Assembly: GCF_003268025.1 (NCBI RefSeq)
Contig: NZ_QLUW01000002.1
Location: 248,001 to 312,000, forward strand
Length of the DNA: 64,000 bases
Source of the DNA: Paenibacillus montanisoli
Lineage (GTDB): Bacteria; Bacillota; Bacilli; Paenibacillales; Paenibacillaceae
Reading direction: 5' to 3'
In this document: positions 51,141 to 60,732 of the stretch, one piece after another
Numbering within the stretch: position 1 is the first letter of the stretch
How the letters are laid out: every line of letters begins with the position of its first letter
The notes under the pieces: generated by a model
What the model saw: only the letters and a program-made list of their open reading frames with translations
What the model was told of the DNA's origin: nothing
Databases searched by the model: none
Position numbers and translations under genes: made by a program

Positions 51141-52112
51141 ATGAATATGCTTCGTCGCGGACGATTCGCCCCTACCCCATCCGGGTTGCTGCATATCGGC
51201 AACGCCTTCACGGCGCTTTGCGCATGGCTGCAAATTCGTCAAGCCGGCGGTCAATTTCTGCTGCGGATTGAAGATATCGACAAATCAAGATCCCGCCCTG
51301 CATTCGCGGAGCGGCAGATCGACGATCTGCGATGGCTTGGACTCGACTGGGATGAAGGACCGCAAGCAGGCGGACCCTGCGCCCCTTATTATCAAAGCGG
51401 CCGCGAGCAGCTGTATGAGAACGCGCTGGAGCGACTGAAAGCGGATGGACGAATTTATCCGTGCTATTGCAGCCGCGCCGATCTAGCTTCCATTGCCAGC
51501 GCGCCTCACGGACTTTCTTCGGAAGGCACGTCGTACCCTGGCTTGTGCCGTCATTTAACAAACGAAGAGCGGCATGCGAACGAAACGGTGAAAGCCGCCT
51601 CGCTTCGGTTCATGATGACTGATGAATCAAGCAGCTTCGAGGATGCCATACATAGGGTTCAAAATTTCGGGCGAGAAGAAATGGGTGATTTTATCGTCAA
51701 ACGAGCCGACGGCATGTTCAGCTACCAGCTCGCCGTAACGGTAGATGACGCGGCCATGGAGATTACGGATGTGCTGCGGGGGGCCGATCTGCTCGACTCC
51801 ACGCCTAGACAGCTTGCTCTCTACGCCGCGCTCGGCCTGAAGCCTCCTCGGTTTGCGCATGTTCCTCTGCTTGCGGATGCCGAAGGCAGCCGATTATCCA
51901 AGCGGGACAAGAGCCTGACTCTTGCAACGCTGCGCGCGGAAGGCGCACGGCCTGAACGGCTCGTTGGATTGATCGCCTGTTTGGCTGGCTGGCTTGACCG
52001 GCTCGAGCCTGTCACGGCTCAGGAGCTCATCCCCTGCTTCCATACGAAGCAGCTGAACAAACCGTTGATCTCGGTTAGCGATGAGCAATTACGCTGGCTG
52101 CAAGAAAGTTAA
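51141..52112 (+). CDS. gluQ: Glutamyl-Q tRNA(Asp) synthetase
   Basis: 323 residues. Class I catalytic core with HIGH-like HIGN, Zn-site cysteines (YPCYCSRADL and YPGLCRHL) and KMSKS-like RLSKRDKSL, and no anticodon-binding domain, as in GluQRS. It attaches glutamate to queuosine-34 of tRNA-Asp rather than to the 3' end. ATG at 51141 behind AGGAG (a GTG at 51138 and a second ATG at 51147 are nearby). Lies directly downstream of its substrate tRNA gene. Confidence 0.92.
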   Translation: MNMLRRGRFAPTPSGLLHIGNAFTALCAWLQIRQAGGQFLLRIEDIDKSRSRPAFAERQIDDLRWLGLDWDEGPQAGGPCAPYYQSGREQLYENALERLKADGRIYPCYCSRADLASIASAPHGLSSEGTSYPGLCRHLTNEERHANETVKAASLRFMMTDESSSFEDAIHRVQNFGREEMGDFIVKRADGMFSYQLAVTVDDAAMEITDVLRGADLLDSTPRQLALYAALGLKPPRFAHVPLLADAEGSRLSKRDKSLTLATLRAEGARPERLVGLIACLAGWLDRLEPVTAQELIPCFHTKQLNKPLISVSDEQLRWLQES

Positions 52113-52139
52113 AATACAGCTCATCCTACCATCGATTAA

Positions 52140-52421
52140 TTGGCGGCTTATCGACTTTTATACTGCTAGCGTGTGCGCGGCAGCATGAGAGATCACCCGA
52201 AAATTCTAACGGATGCTCCAGCGCTTATTTGCACATAAATAGCCTTTCAAAAAATCTAACGGTTGCCAGAGGCGTTACTTGGCCCAAATCGGAAGAATTC
52301 GCTGCCCCAATCGCCAAATAACCTTTCTGAGAACCGTTAGCCTTTCAAAAGGGCCATTTTAGGCTAAATAGCGCGCGTGGCAACCGTAAGCGTATCTCGG
52401 CAGGATGAGGCAAATTCGATT
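52140..52421 (-). repeat. Interspersed repeat, copy B (inverted relative to copy A)
   Basis: Reverse complement of the segment at 21347-21629 over its whole length, with many identical blocks and scattered substitutions and small indels. Both copies lie just after convergent or terminal gene ends, with no coding potential. The internal CTAACGG/CCGTTAG arrangement is retained. The flanks differ, so it is not part of a larger duplication. Confidence 0.85.
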
Positions 52422-52458
52422 CATAAAGTCATTCAAGATGTGGATGATCGACAGCCTG

Positions 52459-52488
52459 ACCCGCCCATGCTTGGCGGGTTTTGCTTTA
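52459..52488 (+). terminator. Rho-independent terminator
   Basis: ACCCGCC pairs with GGCGGGT, then TTTGCTTT, between the repeat and the convergent GNAT gene. Confidence 0.65.
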
Positions 52489-52498
52489 TCTCAAATGA

Positions 52499-52981
52499 TC
52501 ATAACCGTTTTTCAAGTTCAATTTCGTCATGAACGGGTATAGCGTAATAACCTACTTGCGGGATTGTCGGCTTTAACTTCCTAACTTCGTCCATCGCGTT
52601 TGGATATACGGCGGCTATTCGATATCCGCGTCGTTGATAAAACCGCAAAGCATCCAAATTATCGTTTGTCGTTATGAGCCACATCCGATTCATCCCAGAC
52701 TGCCGAGCGGTTTGTTCCACGGCAGAAATCAACTTGCTCCCGATACCAAGGCCAGCTGCAGTCGCATTCATGCTCATCAACTCACACTCGCCTGCACCTA
52801 GACGATAGGTAGCCGCCCCGACTCGCACGCCATCTGCCCAGGCAATGACCGAACCCATGTCTTGAACATGATGCTTTTTACCCCTAGTGATCATGATTTC
52901 GCCGCCCCACTCGTTTAACCACAAGTTTCTAAGCCATTCCTTATCGTCTTCGGTCAATGGAGGAAGGATGTTCACTTGCAT
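52499..52981 (-). CDS. GNAT-family N-acetyltransferase
   Basis: 160 residues, intact GNAT: acetyl-CoA loop AAGLGIGSKLISAVEQTAR, and NLDALRFYQRRGYRIAAVYPNA as the C-terminal block. The acceptor is unknown. Start at 52981 (MQVNILPPL) behind GAGGGGTGA; a GTG at 52990 is possible. Single gene on the minus strand. Confidence 0.85.
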   Translation of the reverse strand: MQVNILPPLTEDDKEWLRNLWLNEWGGEIMITRGKKHHVQDMGSVIAWADGVRVGAATYRLGAGECELMSMNATAAGLGIGSKLISAVEQTARQSGMNRMWLITTNDNLDALRFYQRRGYRIAAVYPNAMDEVRKLKPTIPQVGYYAIPVHDEIELEKRL

Positions 52982-53123
52982 TAACGTCACCCCTCTACTC
53001 TACGATCGTGATACTCTCGTACATGACGATGATTTTGGCCATTTGAACAACTCCCACTCTGAAGGATCGGAACACTCATTCCAGTATATGATCGGCGGAA
53101 AGTAGTTCATTCACCCCTCAGGC

Positions 53124-54206
53124 TTAGCGCGATATAAGCGAAGGCATCCGTTTCGCAAGTTCTTCGGCCTGCTCGATCGTCTGATTGACAATCGCAGCCG
53201 CATCCCGTCCGCTGGCCATTCGAAGTCCTTGTCCCGCCCAAAGCGACATGTACTCCGGATTATTGGCTTTGGCAGCCGCCTGTCGAATGTCTCTCGTCAA
53301 CGCGTTCTGGATCGGGTAATCCGGAATGCTTCCTGCGTAGGAACGGAGCTCATTCATAAATGCCGTGCGAATGCCGCGCGCGGGTTTGCCGGAATAGGCG
53401 CGGGTAACTTCGGTTGAATCCTCTGTAGACGATAAGATTTTCTGTTTATAGACGGCATGGGCGCCGCTCTCGTTGGAAGCCAAGAAAGCGGTGCCCATCT
53501 GTACGGCCGAAGCTCCTAACGCAAGACTTGCAACGAGCCCTCGTCCATCCATGATGCCTCCCGAAGCGATGACCGGGACTGAAACATAATCTGAGATTTG
53601 CGGCACGAGGGCCATGGTGCCGATCAGGGCATCGTTTGCACGCTTCAAGAACGTACCGCGGTGCCCGCCCGCCTCGCTTCCTTGAGCAACGATCGCATGT
53701 ACGCCGGCCGCTTCCAGCTGCATGGCTTCATCCACCGTCGTCGCCGTGCCGATGACGACTGTTCCGCTCTGTTTCATTGCTTGGATAATAGCTTCAGCCG
53801 GTATCCCAAAGGTAAAACTAAATACCGGGACCTTCTCTTCCAACAAGACTTGCGTTTGCTCCGCAAACGTCTCCCGCAGATCCGGGAGCTTCTTGATTGG
53901 CGCTAAACCAAGTTCCGATCGATAAGGATTCAGATAGGCATTCATTTCCGCGATATCTGCTTCCGAGGTAGTCGTCTGCTCGGGAATGAACAAGTTGACG
54001 CCAAATGGCCGATCCGTTCGCTGCCGAATGTCCAGAATGGCGCTGCGAATTTGTTCCGGCGTTAAGTAGCCTGCTCCCAAACTGCCCAGTCCCCCGGCGT
54101 TCGAAACGGCCGCCACTAATTCGGGCGTACCGGGACCTCCAGCCATCGGCGCCAGGAGAATCGGGTAACGGATGTCTAGCATTTGCGTAAATAGATTCTG
54201 CAGCAT
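53124..54206 (-). CDS. Nitronate monooxygenase (2-nitropropane dioxygenase-like)
   Basis: 360 residues, FMN-dependent TIM barrel: PILLAPMAGGPGTPELVAAVS, FGVNLFIP, HAIVAQGSEAGGHRGTF with the family His, and IASGGIMDGRGL for phosphate binding. Oxidises alkyl nitronates and protects against propionate-3-nitronate-type poisons. ATG behind GGGGGAGG. Second gene of a probable tetR-NMO operon, 20 bases after the regulator. Confidence 0.9.
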   Translation of the reverse strand: MLQNLFTQMLDIRYPILLAPMAGGPGTPELVAAVSNAGGLGSLGAGYLTPEQIRSAILDIRQRTDRPFGVNLFIPEQTTTSEADIAEMNAYLNPYRSELGLAPIKKLPDLRETFAEQTQVLLEEKVPVFSFTFGIPAEAIIQAMKQSGTVVIGTATTVDEAMQLEAAGVHAIVAQGSEAGGHRGTFLKRANDALIGTMALVPQISDYVSVPVIASGGIMDGRGLVASLALGASAVQMGTAFLASNESGAHAVYKQKILSSTEDSTEVTRAYSGKPARGIRTAFMNELRSYAGSIPDYPIQNALTRDIRQAAAKANNPEYMSLWAGQGLRMASGRDAAAIVNQTIEQAEELAKRMPSLISR

Positions 54207-54225
54207 ATGAACCTCCCCCTATATA

Positions 54226-54831
54226 TTAAAGCGGTTTATCAATAAACTGGTGCCTCCGCAGCAGCGAAAACTGTTTAGCCAAGTACTGCGGCGTGTACGG
54301 CATATCGTGCTGAATCCAGGCCACGATCGTGCCGATGAGGGATGCCGAGCCGTACCATATGGCAATATCCTTCTGAATACCCGCCTTGGTCATGATAGAG
54401 TCGCTTCCAAGCTCCTTCATTCGTAAGGCTACCGATTCCGACAGCATCTTTAATAAACGCTCTGTAAAGATCGGCGTTCGTTTTTTCCCTAGAACCACTT
54501 TATAGAACTTGGCATTCGCTGCGATATGCTCCAGCAAATTGACCAGCTTTACCGAATCGATATCGTCGGAAGACCTCGAAGGCGGTGGCGGCTGCTCGAC
54601 CGCAGCCTGAAGCTCCTCGATCATGTCATCCGCCATCTTCTCCAGCATGTCCGGAATATCACGATAGTGCAGATAGAAAGTGACACGATTAATCGTGGCA
54701 CGTTCAGCGATGCGGTTCACCGATATTTTTTCAATGTCCATCTCTTGCAGCAGCTCAATAAAAGCATCCTTCAACAACTGGCGCGTGCGAACGATTCTCG
54801 GATCTGTACGAGGCTTCGCTGAATCCTTCAT
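54226..54831 (-). CDS. TetR-family regulator
   Basis: 201 residues: N-terminal helix-turn-helix (IVRTRQLLKDAFIELL; AERATINRVTFYLHY) and a helical ligand domain with a C-terminal IGTIVAWIQHDMPYTPQYLAKQF typical of TetR_C_8-like proteins. Divergent from the DHA2 exporter gene, with a candidate operator at 54989-55016, and upstream of the nitronate monooxygenase gene. It probably represses both in the absence of a toxic ligand. Confidence 0.87.
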   Translation of the reverse strand: MKDSAKPRTDPRIVRTRQLLKDAFIELLQEMDIEKISVNRIAERATINRVTFYLHYRDIPDMLEKMADDMIEELQAAVEQPPPPSRSSDDIDSVKLVNLLEHIAANAKFYKVVLGKKRTPIFTERLLKMLSESVALRMKELGSDSIMTKAGIQKDIAIWYGSASLIGTIVAWIQHDMPYTPQYLAKQFSLLRRHQFIDKPL

Positions 54832-54951
54832 TTTTCATCCCCCACCTCAATCTGGCATTACAATGAATCCAGGATATGTCGTATAAAAATGACTAAAACT
54901 ACACTTTGATCCGGAATGATAACTAAGTGACACTTCAGCGAAAAGCGTCGC

Positions 54952-55016
54952 TTGTAAGGTGCAGCTTTCTGGCTATAATTTAGTTTTATACAATGTTGAT
55001 TATCTTACACATTGTA
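54952..55016 (+). promoter_or_regulatory. Promoter and TetR operator of the DHA2 exporter
   Basis: TTGTAA (54952-54957), a 16-base spacer and TATAAT (54974-54979) form the promoter. Directly after it, TACAATGT (54989-54996) and its exact complement ACATTGTA (55009-55016) form an inverted repeat with a 12-base centre. Confidence 0.7.
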
Positions 55017-55055
55017 AATTAAGTCTAGATTATAGAGAGTGGAGAGGATGCAATA

Positions 55056-56540
55056 ATGAGTGCAAATCAGCAAACAGACGTCAGTTCCATTAAAAAGGGA
55101 CCGATCCTGTTCATTATGATTTTGGGTGCCTTTCTCGCGACGCTGAATCAAACGGTCATGAGCGTAGCTACCCCGGAGCTCATGAAGGATTTCAGCATTT
55201 CGGCAGCTACCGCCCAGTGGCTGACAACGGGCTATATGCTCGTGAATGGGGTGTTAATCCCGATAACTGCCTATTTTATGCAGCGATTTACAACGAGGCA
55301 ATTATTTCAAGCTTCTATGATCATTTTCTTGGCGGGAACGATCGTATCCGCTCTCGCCGGCACCTTCCCTGTTTTACTTACCGGGCGTATGATTCAAGCA
55401 GCCGGCGCCGGCATCATCATGCCGCTGCTCATGAATGTCATCCTAACGCTGTTCCCTCCTGAAAAACGCGGAGCAGCCATGGGTATGATGGGATTTGCGA
55501 TTATTTTCGCCCCGGCGATCGGGCCTACTCTAGCAGGATACCTGCTAGAAAACTATGCTTGGGAATCGATGTTTTACGGCATGATTCCATTTGCCATCCT
55601 CGTAATAGTCTGCGGATTTATTTTTCTGCGAAATGTATCAAAGCGGGGCGACACCAAAATTGATATGCTGAGCGTCATTTTTTCAACCATCGGATTTGGG
55701 GCGCTGTTATATGGATTTAGCCGGGCAGGCAGCGAAGGCTGGTCAAGCGCGGAAGTCATCTGGTCAATTGTTGCAGGCGTTGTATCCATTGCCCTGTTTA
55801 CATGGCGCCAGCTGGTGTCTGCGAATCCGCTGCTGGATCTTCGGGCATTCCGGTATAATATGTTCACACTGACGACTATCATTAATATCGCCGTAACGAT
55901 GGTGATGTATGCGGATATGATGCTGCTGCCTCTTTACCTGCAGAACGCACGCGGCTATACGGCTTTGGAATCCGGTTTGCTGCTGCTTCCGGGCGCGCTG
56001 GTCATGGGCTTTCTTATGCCGGTTGCCGGCAGGTTGTTTGACCGCTTTGGCGCCAAATGGCTCTCGGTTATTGGCCTTATCATTACAATCGGCACCACGA
56101 TTGGCTTTATCAACCTAACCGACTCGACCAGCTATACCTATCTGGTTCTTATGTCTACAGGCCGCCGTATCGGGATGGCCTTGCTGCTGATGCCGGTTCA
56201 AACCGCCGGCCTGAATCAACTGCCTAATCGCTTGAATGCGCACGGTACAGCCATTTCGAATACGATTCGTCAAGTGGCCGGCGCCGTGGGCACATCGCTG
56301 CTCGTCACCGTCATGACCAGCCGCACCAAAACGCATATGCAAGATATGATTGCGACGGGCGCAGCCAAGGATGCGACGCAAGAACATTTAATCATGGAAG
56401 CCTCTATCCAAGGGATAAACGATGCTTATCTCGTAATCGTCGGGATAGGCATTATTGGCCTATTGCTTTCTTTCTTCATCAAACGCGTAAAGCAAGCAAC
56501 CGAGGAAGAGTCCAAGGCTGTTTTGAACCGAGCGTCTTAA
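55056..56540 (+). CDS. DHA2-family (EmrB/QacA) drug exporter
   Basis: 494 residues, 14 hydrophobic segments (DHA2 type). The major-facilitator signatures are present: LDxTxVNVALP-like LNQTVMSVATPELMKDF, AGTxVSALAG-like SALAGTFPVLLTGRMIQ, and RGAAMGMMG in the loop. Proton-driven export of toxic compounds at the cytoplasmic membrane. ATG behind GGAGAGG. Under the divergent TetR protein by context. Confidence 0.92.
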   Translation: MSANQQTDVSSIKKGPILFIMILGAFLATLNQTVMSVATPELMKDFSISAATAQWLTTGYMLVNGVLIPITAYFMQRFTTRQLFQASMIIFLAGTIVSALAGTFPVLLTGRMIQAAGAGIIMPLLMNVILTLFPPEKRGAAMGMMGFAIIFAPAIGPTLAGYLLENYAWESMFYGMIPFAILVIVCGFIFLRNVSKRGDTKIDMLSVIFSTIGFGALLYGFSRAGSEGWSSAEVIWSIVAGVVSIALFTWRQLVSANPLLDLRAFRYNMFTLTTIINIAVTMVMYADMMLLPLYLQNARGYTALESGLLLLPGALVMGFLMPVAGRLFDRFGAKWLSVIGLIITIGTTIGFINLTDSTSYTYLVLMSTGRRIGMALLLMPVQTAGLNQLPNRLNAHGTAISNTIRQVAGAVGTSLLVTVMTSRTKTHMQDMIATGAAKDATQEHLIMEASIQGINDAYLVIVGIGIIGLLLSFFIKRVKQATEEESKAVLNRAS

Positions 56541-56550
56541 TGTCGATCTG

Positions 56551-56592
56551 AAAAATAAGACTACCGCCATAGATAAGCGGTAGTCTTATTTT
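56551..56592. terminator. Bidirectional rho-independent terminator
   Basis: AAAATAAGACTACCGC pairs perfectly with GCGGTAGTCTTATTTT; serves the exporter and the convergent thiamine operon. Confidence 0.9.
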
Positions 56593-56604
56593 CTTATCCG
56601 ACTG

Positions 56605-57273
56605 TCAACTTTTACCCGCCAGAACCGCTTGGCGCAGTTCCCGTACCGCCGCAGCCGGCTGCTCTGCAAGCGAAATCGCGGTGATGACTGAAACACCGTC
56701 AGCGCCGAAGCGGATGACTTCGCCTGCATTCGCCGCCGTAATGCCGCCGATTCCAACGATCGGAATCGTTATCCCTGCCTCACGCAGTTCAGCAAGAACA
56801 TGAAGCCCCGATGCTGCTTTCGCATCTTCCTTCGTCTTCGTCGCAAACAACGGCCCAACGCCTACATAATCCGCTCCGCATCGTATCGCCGCTTCCGCTT
56901 CTTCGCGGTTATAAGCGGACACGCCAAGCAGCCTGCTGCCGATTCGCAGCCGGACCGCCGCGGCAGCCTCATCCTTCTGCCCGACATGAACGCCATCGGC
57001 ATCGATCGCCAGCGCCAGATCCACGTCATCGTTGACGATAAAAGGAACCCCGTGCCGCCTGCACATTTCGCGCATTTGATAGGCTAGCTTCGTTTTCCCA
57101 TCGCCCTTCAAAGCGCCGCTCCCCTTCTCGCGGAACTGAAACATCGTGATGCCGCCTTCGATAGCCTCATTCAGAACGTGTAGTGGAGCTTTCGAGCAGT
57201 TGTTGCTGCCCATAATGAAATAGAGCTGCATGGCGCGGCGGATCGCCGTCTCATTCCATACGAGATCGCTCAT
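56605..57273 (-). CDS. thiE: Thiamine phosphate synthase
   Basis: 222 residues, TIM barrel with family motifs [55 protein letters not shown] and [11 protein letters not shown]. It joins HMP-pyrophosphate and thiazole phosphate. Start overlaps the thiD stop by 4 bases. Last gene of thiMDE. Confidence 0.95.
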   Translation of the reverse strand: MSDLVWNETAIRRAMQLYFIMGSNNCSKAPLHVLNEAIEGGITMFQFREKGSGALKGDGKTKLAYQMREMCRRHGVPFIVNDDVDLALAIDADGVHVGQKDEAAAAVRLRIGSRLLGVSAYNREEAEAAIRCGADYVGVGPLFATKTKEDAKAASGLHVLAELREAGITIPIVGIGGITAANAGEVIRFGADGVSVITAISLAEQPAAAVRELRQAVLAGKS

Positions 57274-58100
57274 CGGCTGCTCATCTGGGCTTGAGCCCGG
57301 CTCCGTTCCCGATAAGCCCAGTGATTCGTAGGACCATGGCCTTGTCCAAGCTGCAGCGAATCCTCAATCGCGGCTTGGATGAATGCTTTGGCGACCGGAA
57401 CGGCATCAAGTACCGATCGTCCCTTTGCCAGTTCAGCCGTGATCGCCGCCGCGAACGTACAACCGGTACCGTGCGTGTGGCGCGTCTCTTTGCGCGCGCT
57501 GCGGAATTCATAGAAATCCCGCCCGTCATACAACAAATCCACTACCTCGTCACCTCCGGCAGGATCGTGGCCGCCTTTCATCACGACATGCTTCGCGCCG
57601 TATGCAGCCAGCCTTTTCGCCGCTTCTTTGCGGTCCTCGAGGCTGATAATCCTCATATCTGCCAGTATTTCAGCCTCTGGCAGGTTTGGGGTAACGACAT
57701 AAGCAAGCGGCAGCAGCGTCTGCTTCAAGGCGCGAACCGATTCTTCGAGCAGAAGCGCCGCACCTCCTTTGGCGATCATTACGGGATCAACGACGACCTT
57801 CTCCCATTTATACTGCTGCAGCTTCTCGGCAACGCCTAGGATTATTTCACTCGAAAACAGCATGCCGGTTTTCACCGCATCGGCGCCTAAATCCTGCCCG
57901 ATAGCATCCATCTGCTGCTGAACCGCTTCCGCGGATAGCGGATAAATGCCCTGTACGCCGAGCGTGTTCTGCGCCGTTACCGCCGTTATCGCGGACATGC
58001 CGAAAACGCGAAGCTCCTGAAATGTTTTCAGATCGGCTTGAATGCCGGCTCCCCCGCCGCTATCGGAACCTGCAACCGTTAATGCTCTTGCGATTGTCAT
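57270..58100 (-). CDS. thiD: Hydroxymethylpyrimidine/phosphomethylpyrimidine kinase
   Basis: 276 residues. Ribokinase-like HMP kinase with [39 protein letters not shown] and the catalytic [10 protein letters not shown]. Two ATP-dependent phosphorylations of HMP. ATGA-type overlaps with thiM and thiE. Confidence 0.95.
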   Translation of the reverse strand: MTIARALTVAGSDSGGGAGIQADLKTFQELRVFGMSAITAVTAQNTLGVQGIYPLSAEAVQQQMDAIGQDLGADAVKTGMLFSSEIILGVAEKLQQYKWEKVVVDPVMIAKGGAALLLEESVRALKQTLLPLAYVVTPNLPEAEILADMRIISLEDRKEAAKRLAAYGAKHVVMKGGHDPAGGDEVVDLLYDGRDFYEFRSARKETRHTHGTGCTFAAAITAELAKGRSVLDAVPVAKAFIQAAIEDSLQLGQGHGPTNHWAYRERSRAQAQMSSR

Positions 58101-58909
58101 GCGTTGATCCCCTCCACCCGGCCGAGCCGCTCGATGTCCGAAGCGGAAACATTGGCCAATAGATTCAAAAATTCGATCTGAAAGCTGCCCGGTCCTTGCT
58201 CCGCCGTCTTAGCGGCAGCAAGCTCCGCAGCCACGCCATACACGACTAACGCCGCTGTCGCAGCCTTCGCATAATCGGCTTCGACCGCAGCGAATGCGCC
58301 GATCACCGACGACAACAAGCAGCCTGTGCCGGTAACTCGCGTAAGGATTGCATCGCCATTGCGCACGACGTACGAGGTTGACCCGCCCGCAACAACATCC
58401 TCTTTGCCGGTAATAACCACAATCGAATTCAACTGCTCGGCGGCATATTGGGCAAGCTCCACGACATCCCCGTCGCCTGTCCCCGCGTCAACGCCTTTAA
58501 TGCTCCACTCTCGCCCGACGACGTTTGCGACTTCGGCAGCATTGCCGCGCAATATATTCACTCGCAGCGTGCTCATAAGCTCTCTTGCCGTCTCCGTCCG
58601 GTAAGCCGTCGCACCGGCTCCAACCGGATCGAATACGACCGGAACGCCATGCGCATTGGCAGACGCGCCTGCCAGCTTCATCGCCTGGATTTCCGATTCG
58701 TTCAAGGTTCCGATGTTGAGCACGAGCGCCCCGGATAGTTTGGCCACATCCGCGACTTCCTCCTTCGCGTAAGCCATAATCGGCGATGCTCCAAGCGCCA
58801 ACAGCCCATTGGCCGTGAAATTGGTCACAACCACATTCGTGATGTTATGAACGAGCGGACCTGCTTGCTTGACCTGCGACCAAATCTGTACGACTTCCTG
58901 TAGATTCAC
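58097..58909 (-). CDS. thiM: Hydroxyethylthiazole kinase
   Basis: 270 residues. Ribokinase-fold THZ kinase: [23 protein letters not shown] (read in parts), [13 protein letters not shown], catalytic [15 protein letters not shown]. Salvages the thiazole part of thiamine. GTG start at 58909 ([10 protein letters not shown]) behind GAGGGAG; the open frame upstream lies inside the riboswitch and its terminator. First gene of thiMDE. Confidence 0.94.
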   Translation of the reverse strand: MNLQEVVQIWSQVKQAGPLVHNITNVVVTNFTANGLLALGASPIMAYAKEEVADVAKLSGALVLNIGTLNESEIQAMKLAGASANAHGVPVVFDPVGAGATAYRTETARELMSTLRVNILRGNAAEVANVVGREWSIKGVDAGTGDGDVVELAQYAAEQLNSIVVITGKEDVVAGGSTSYVVRNGDAILTRVTGTGCLLSSVIGAFAAVEADYAKAATAALVVYGVAAELAAAKTAEQGPGSFQIEFLNLLANVSASDIERLGRVEGINA

Positions 58910-58954
58910 TGCACATCTCCCTCTCACTGAACCAAATTTGGCATGATCAAACGC

Positions 58955-58993
58955 GAAAAAGCGCCCTGCCCGCGAAAGCCGCAGGCAGGGCGC
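58955..58993 (-). terminator. Terminator of the TPP riboswitch expression platform
   Basis: GCGCCCTGCC pairs with GGCAGGGCGC around a GC-rich loop, followed by TTTTT on the minus strand, about 17 bases downstream of the aptamer and 46 before thiM. Confidence 0.88.
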
Positions 58994-59009
58994 ATAAATA
59001 AACGCACGC

Positions 59010-59110
59010 ATAAGCAGTACTTTTCCTACGATGGCATTACCCAACAGGTTAAACGGTCTACGGCAGCATAGCCGTACTCTCAGCCTGCTTCCGCAAGCTC
59101 CCGCGCTTAT
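59010..59110 (-). promoter_or_regulatory. TPP riboswitch (THI element)
   Basis: On the minus strand the aptamer shows P1 ATAAGC/GCTTAT closing pair, the invariant CTGAGAG of the pyrimidine arm, and AACCTGTTGGGTAATGCC ... CGTAGGAA of the pyrophosphate arm. Followed by a terminator, so TPP should switch off thiMDE transcription. Confidence 0.92.
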
Positions 59111-59343
59111 TCAATTTGTGTTCAGTTTAGTCTACGTAAGTGGAAATTGCAAGAATGGATCGCTGTCAATGAGAGGGGAGAGAAGGCCTCAAGCCGTTTT
59201 TGGGATTACTTTGATAATGACAGGACATTGCCGCATTCCTCCATCATCCTATCGGATTCGATCGATCTTGATCGCTCTGATATGAATTATAGGAGGTGAC
59301 GATAACAGCGAACAGGTTGGTCTTTCTTCACCCTGTTAAGCGA

Positions 59344-59369
59344 AGAGCCTGCCGATTATGGCAGGCTCT
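59344..59369 (-). terminator. Rho-independent terminator of the ECF sigma operon
   Basis: AGAGCCTGCC pairs perfectly with GGCAGGCTCT, followed by TT on the minus strand; weak T-tract. Confidence 0.65.
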
Positions 59370-59375
59370 CTCCTC

Positions 59376-60068
59376 TTATTGCGCCGATTCGGCGATCTTC
59401 TTGGCTTCATCGCCCGTAACGTTGCCGGTAATGGAATAGTGAACGTCCGCGACCGTCCAGAACAGCTCCGTAAGTCCGGGCTGTTCGAAAATCGACCCAT
59501 CAGCGCTGCCGACTTTCGTTGCAGTGAACATATCCGCCGGGAACGAGGCCGGCATGCGGCTTGCGGTGAACGTAAGGGTCTTTTCGCCTGCCGCATACGT
59601 GAAGATCACGTCTCTTACAGGTTCGCCCTTCATCCCTACGGAGACGATCTCCTTCAGTGTATACCCATCAGGTACGAAGCTCGGAACAAGGAGATTCGGT
59701 CCGAATGCCGCCTTCGCATCCTCCGCGGAGCCAAGCGGAGTCGTAATCAGCTCCGACAGCTCCGAACCGGCCGTGCCGTCGTTGGTTACCGGAGGCACGC
59801 TTCCAACTTGATTGTTGGCCGGGCTGTGAACGGCCGGCTGCTGAAGCATCAGGACAACCGCGATCAGCATAGTGGCTGATGCCAGGCTCGCCGTTGCCGT
59901 GATCCAAGCTCGCTTGAAGGCGAATCGGCGGCTTGGCTTCTTCACCGAAGCCGTCTGCTGCCGAATCTTCTGTTTCAGTTGTTCGCTCAATTCCATTCCG
60001 GCAAAAAGCACATCATCGCATTCGGCTTGAAGCTGTTTCTGCATGTTACGATCGGTAAAATCCGTCAT
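59376..60068 (-). CDS. Anti-sigma factor with DUF4367 domain
   Basis: 230 residues: a short cytoplasmic sigma-binding region (about 1-50), one TM segment (TASLASATMLIAVVLML, about 60-77), a Pro/Asn linker, then an extracytoplasmic DUF4367 domain (about 115-230; SFVPDGYTLKEI; FWTVADVHYSITGNV). Holds its sigma factor inactive until an envelope signal. Start at 60068 behind GGGAGG, overlapping the sigma gene by 23 bases. Confidence 0.87.
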   Translation of the reverse strand: MTDFTDRNMQKQLQAECDDVLFAGMELSEQLKQKIRQQTASVKKPSRRFAFKRAWITATASLASATMLIAVVLMLQQPAVHSPANNQVGSVPPVTNDGTAGSELSELITTPLGSAEDAKAAFGPNLLVPSFVPDGYTLKEIVSVGMKGEPVRDVIFTYAAGEKTLTFTASRMPASFPADMFTATKVGSADGSIFEQPGLTELFWTVADVHYSITGNVTGDEAKKIAESAQ

Positions 60069-60612
60069 TGATCTTTTCCTCCCTATGCATCTCCCGAGCC
60101 ATCGCTTCGCGCGCTCGGTGAAGTCGATTTCGTACGGTTCCTTCGGGCGACGACGTCGCATCCGCGATCTCCCGCGTGTTTAAGTCCAAATAATAATACA
60201 GATAGAGCACCTCTTGGTGCGGCAAGGACAGACGAAGCAGATGCCGCAGCACCTCGCTCTTCTGCAGCCGGTCAAGCGCCTCATCCTCGACGTTGATCGT
60301 TCGGCTGGATTCCATCCGGCTTGGGTCGGTCGGCTGCTCGGTAAACATCCGAACGCCCGTTTTGTCTCGGCAGACGTTGACGGCAATTGCCGTCAACCAG
60401 GTTTTAACGGTACTTTCCCCTCTGAACGACGTCCAATTCCGGTAAGCGCGGAGAAATACTTCCTGGCTGATATCCTCCGCAAGATGTCGATCACCGGTAT
60501 AGAAATAAGCGGTGCGCATAACGATTGAGCCGAAGCTTTCCATAAGCTGCTCGAGCGCTTGCGCGGGATCCTGAGCGAAATTGTTCTTCATCTTTGAGCC
60601 GGCCGGCTTCAC
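60046..60612 (-). CDS. ECF RNA polymerase sigma factor
   Basis: 188 residues. Sigma region 2 (AYFYTGDRHLAEDISQEVFLRAYRNW, read in parts) and region 4 with helix-turn-helix (NTREIADATSSPEGTVRNRLHRAREAM). Directs an envelope or stress regulon with its anti-sigma partner. GTG start at 60612 behind GGTGGAGGTGG; an internal ATG at 60591 is less likely. Confidence 0.9.
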   Translation of the reverse strand: MKPAGSKMKNNFAQDPAQALEQLMESFGSIVMRTAYFYTGDRHLAEDISQEVFLRAYRNWTSFRGESTVKTWLTAIAVNVCRDKTGVRMFTEQPTDPSRMESSRTINVEDEALDRLQKSEVLRHLLRLSLPHQEVLYLYYYLDLNTREIADATSSPEGTVRNRLHRAREAMAREMHREEKINDGFYRS

Positions 60613-60672
60613 TGGATAACCACCTCCACCCTATTAGACGGTCATGAAGCGAGAACCGCTGCATGGGAATGA

Positions 60673-60723
60673 TAAAAAAAATAATACCCCAATCCCGCGT
60701 TCAAACCAAAACGGGATTGGGGT
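60673..60723 (-). terminator. Strong rho-independent terminator of the HK/RR operon
   Basis: CACCCCAATCCCG pairs with CGGGATTGGGGT, then TTATTTTTTTT on the minus strand. Confidence 0.92.
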
Positions 60724-60732
60724 GGCGAATCC

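Noticed and set aside
59111..59343. Small plus-strand gene starting near the GGAGGTGACG at 59291
   Set aside because: The only frame reads through the terminator and antisense of the anti-sigma gene.
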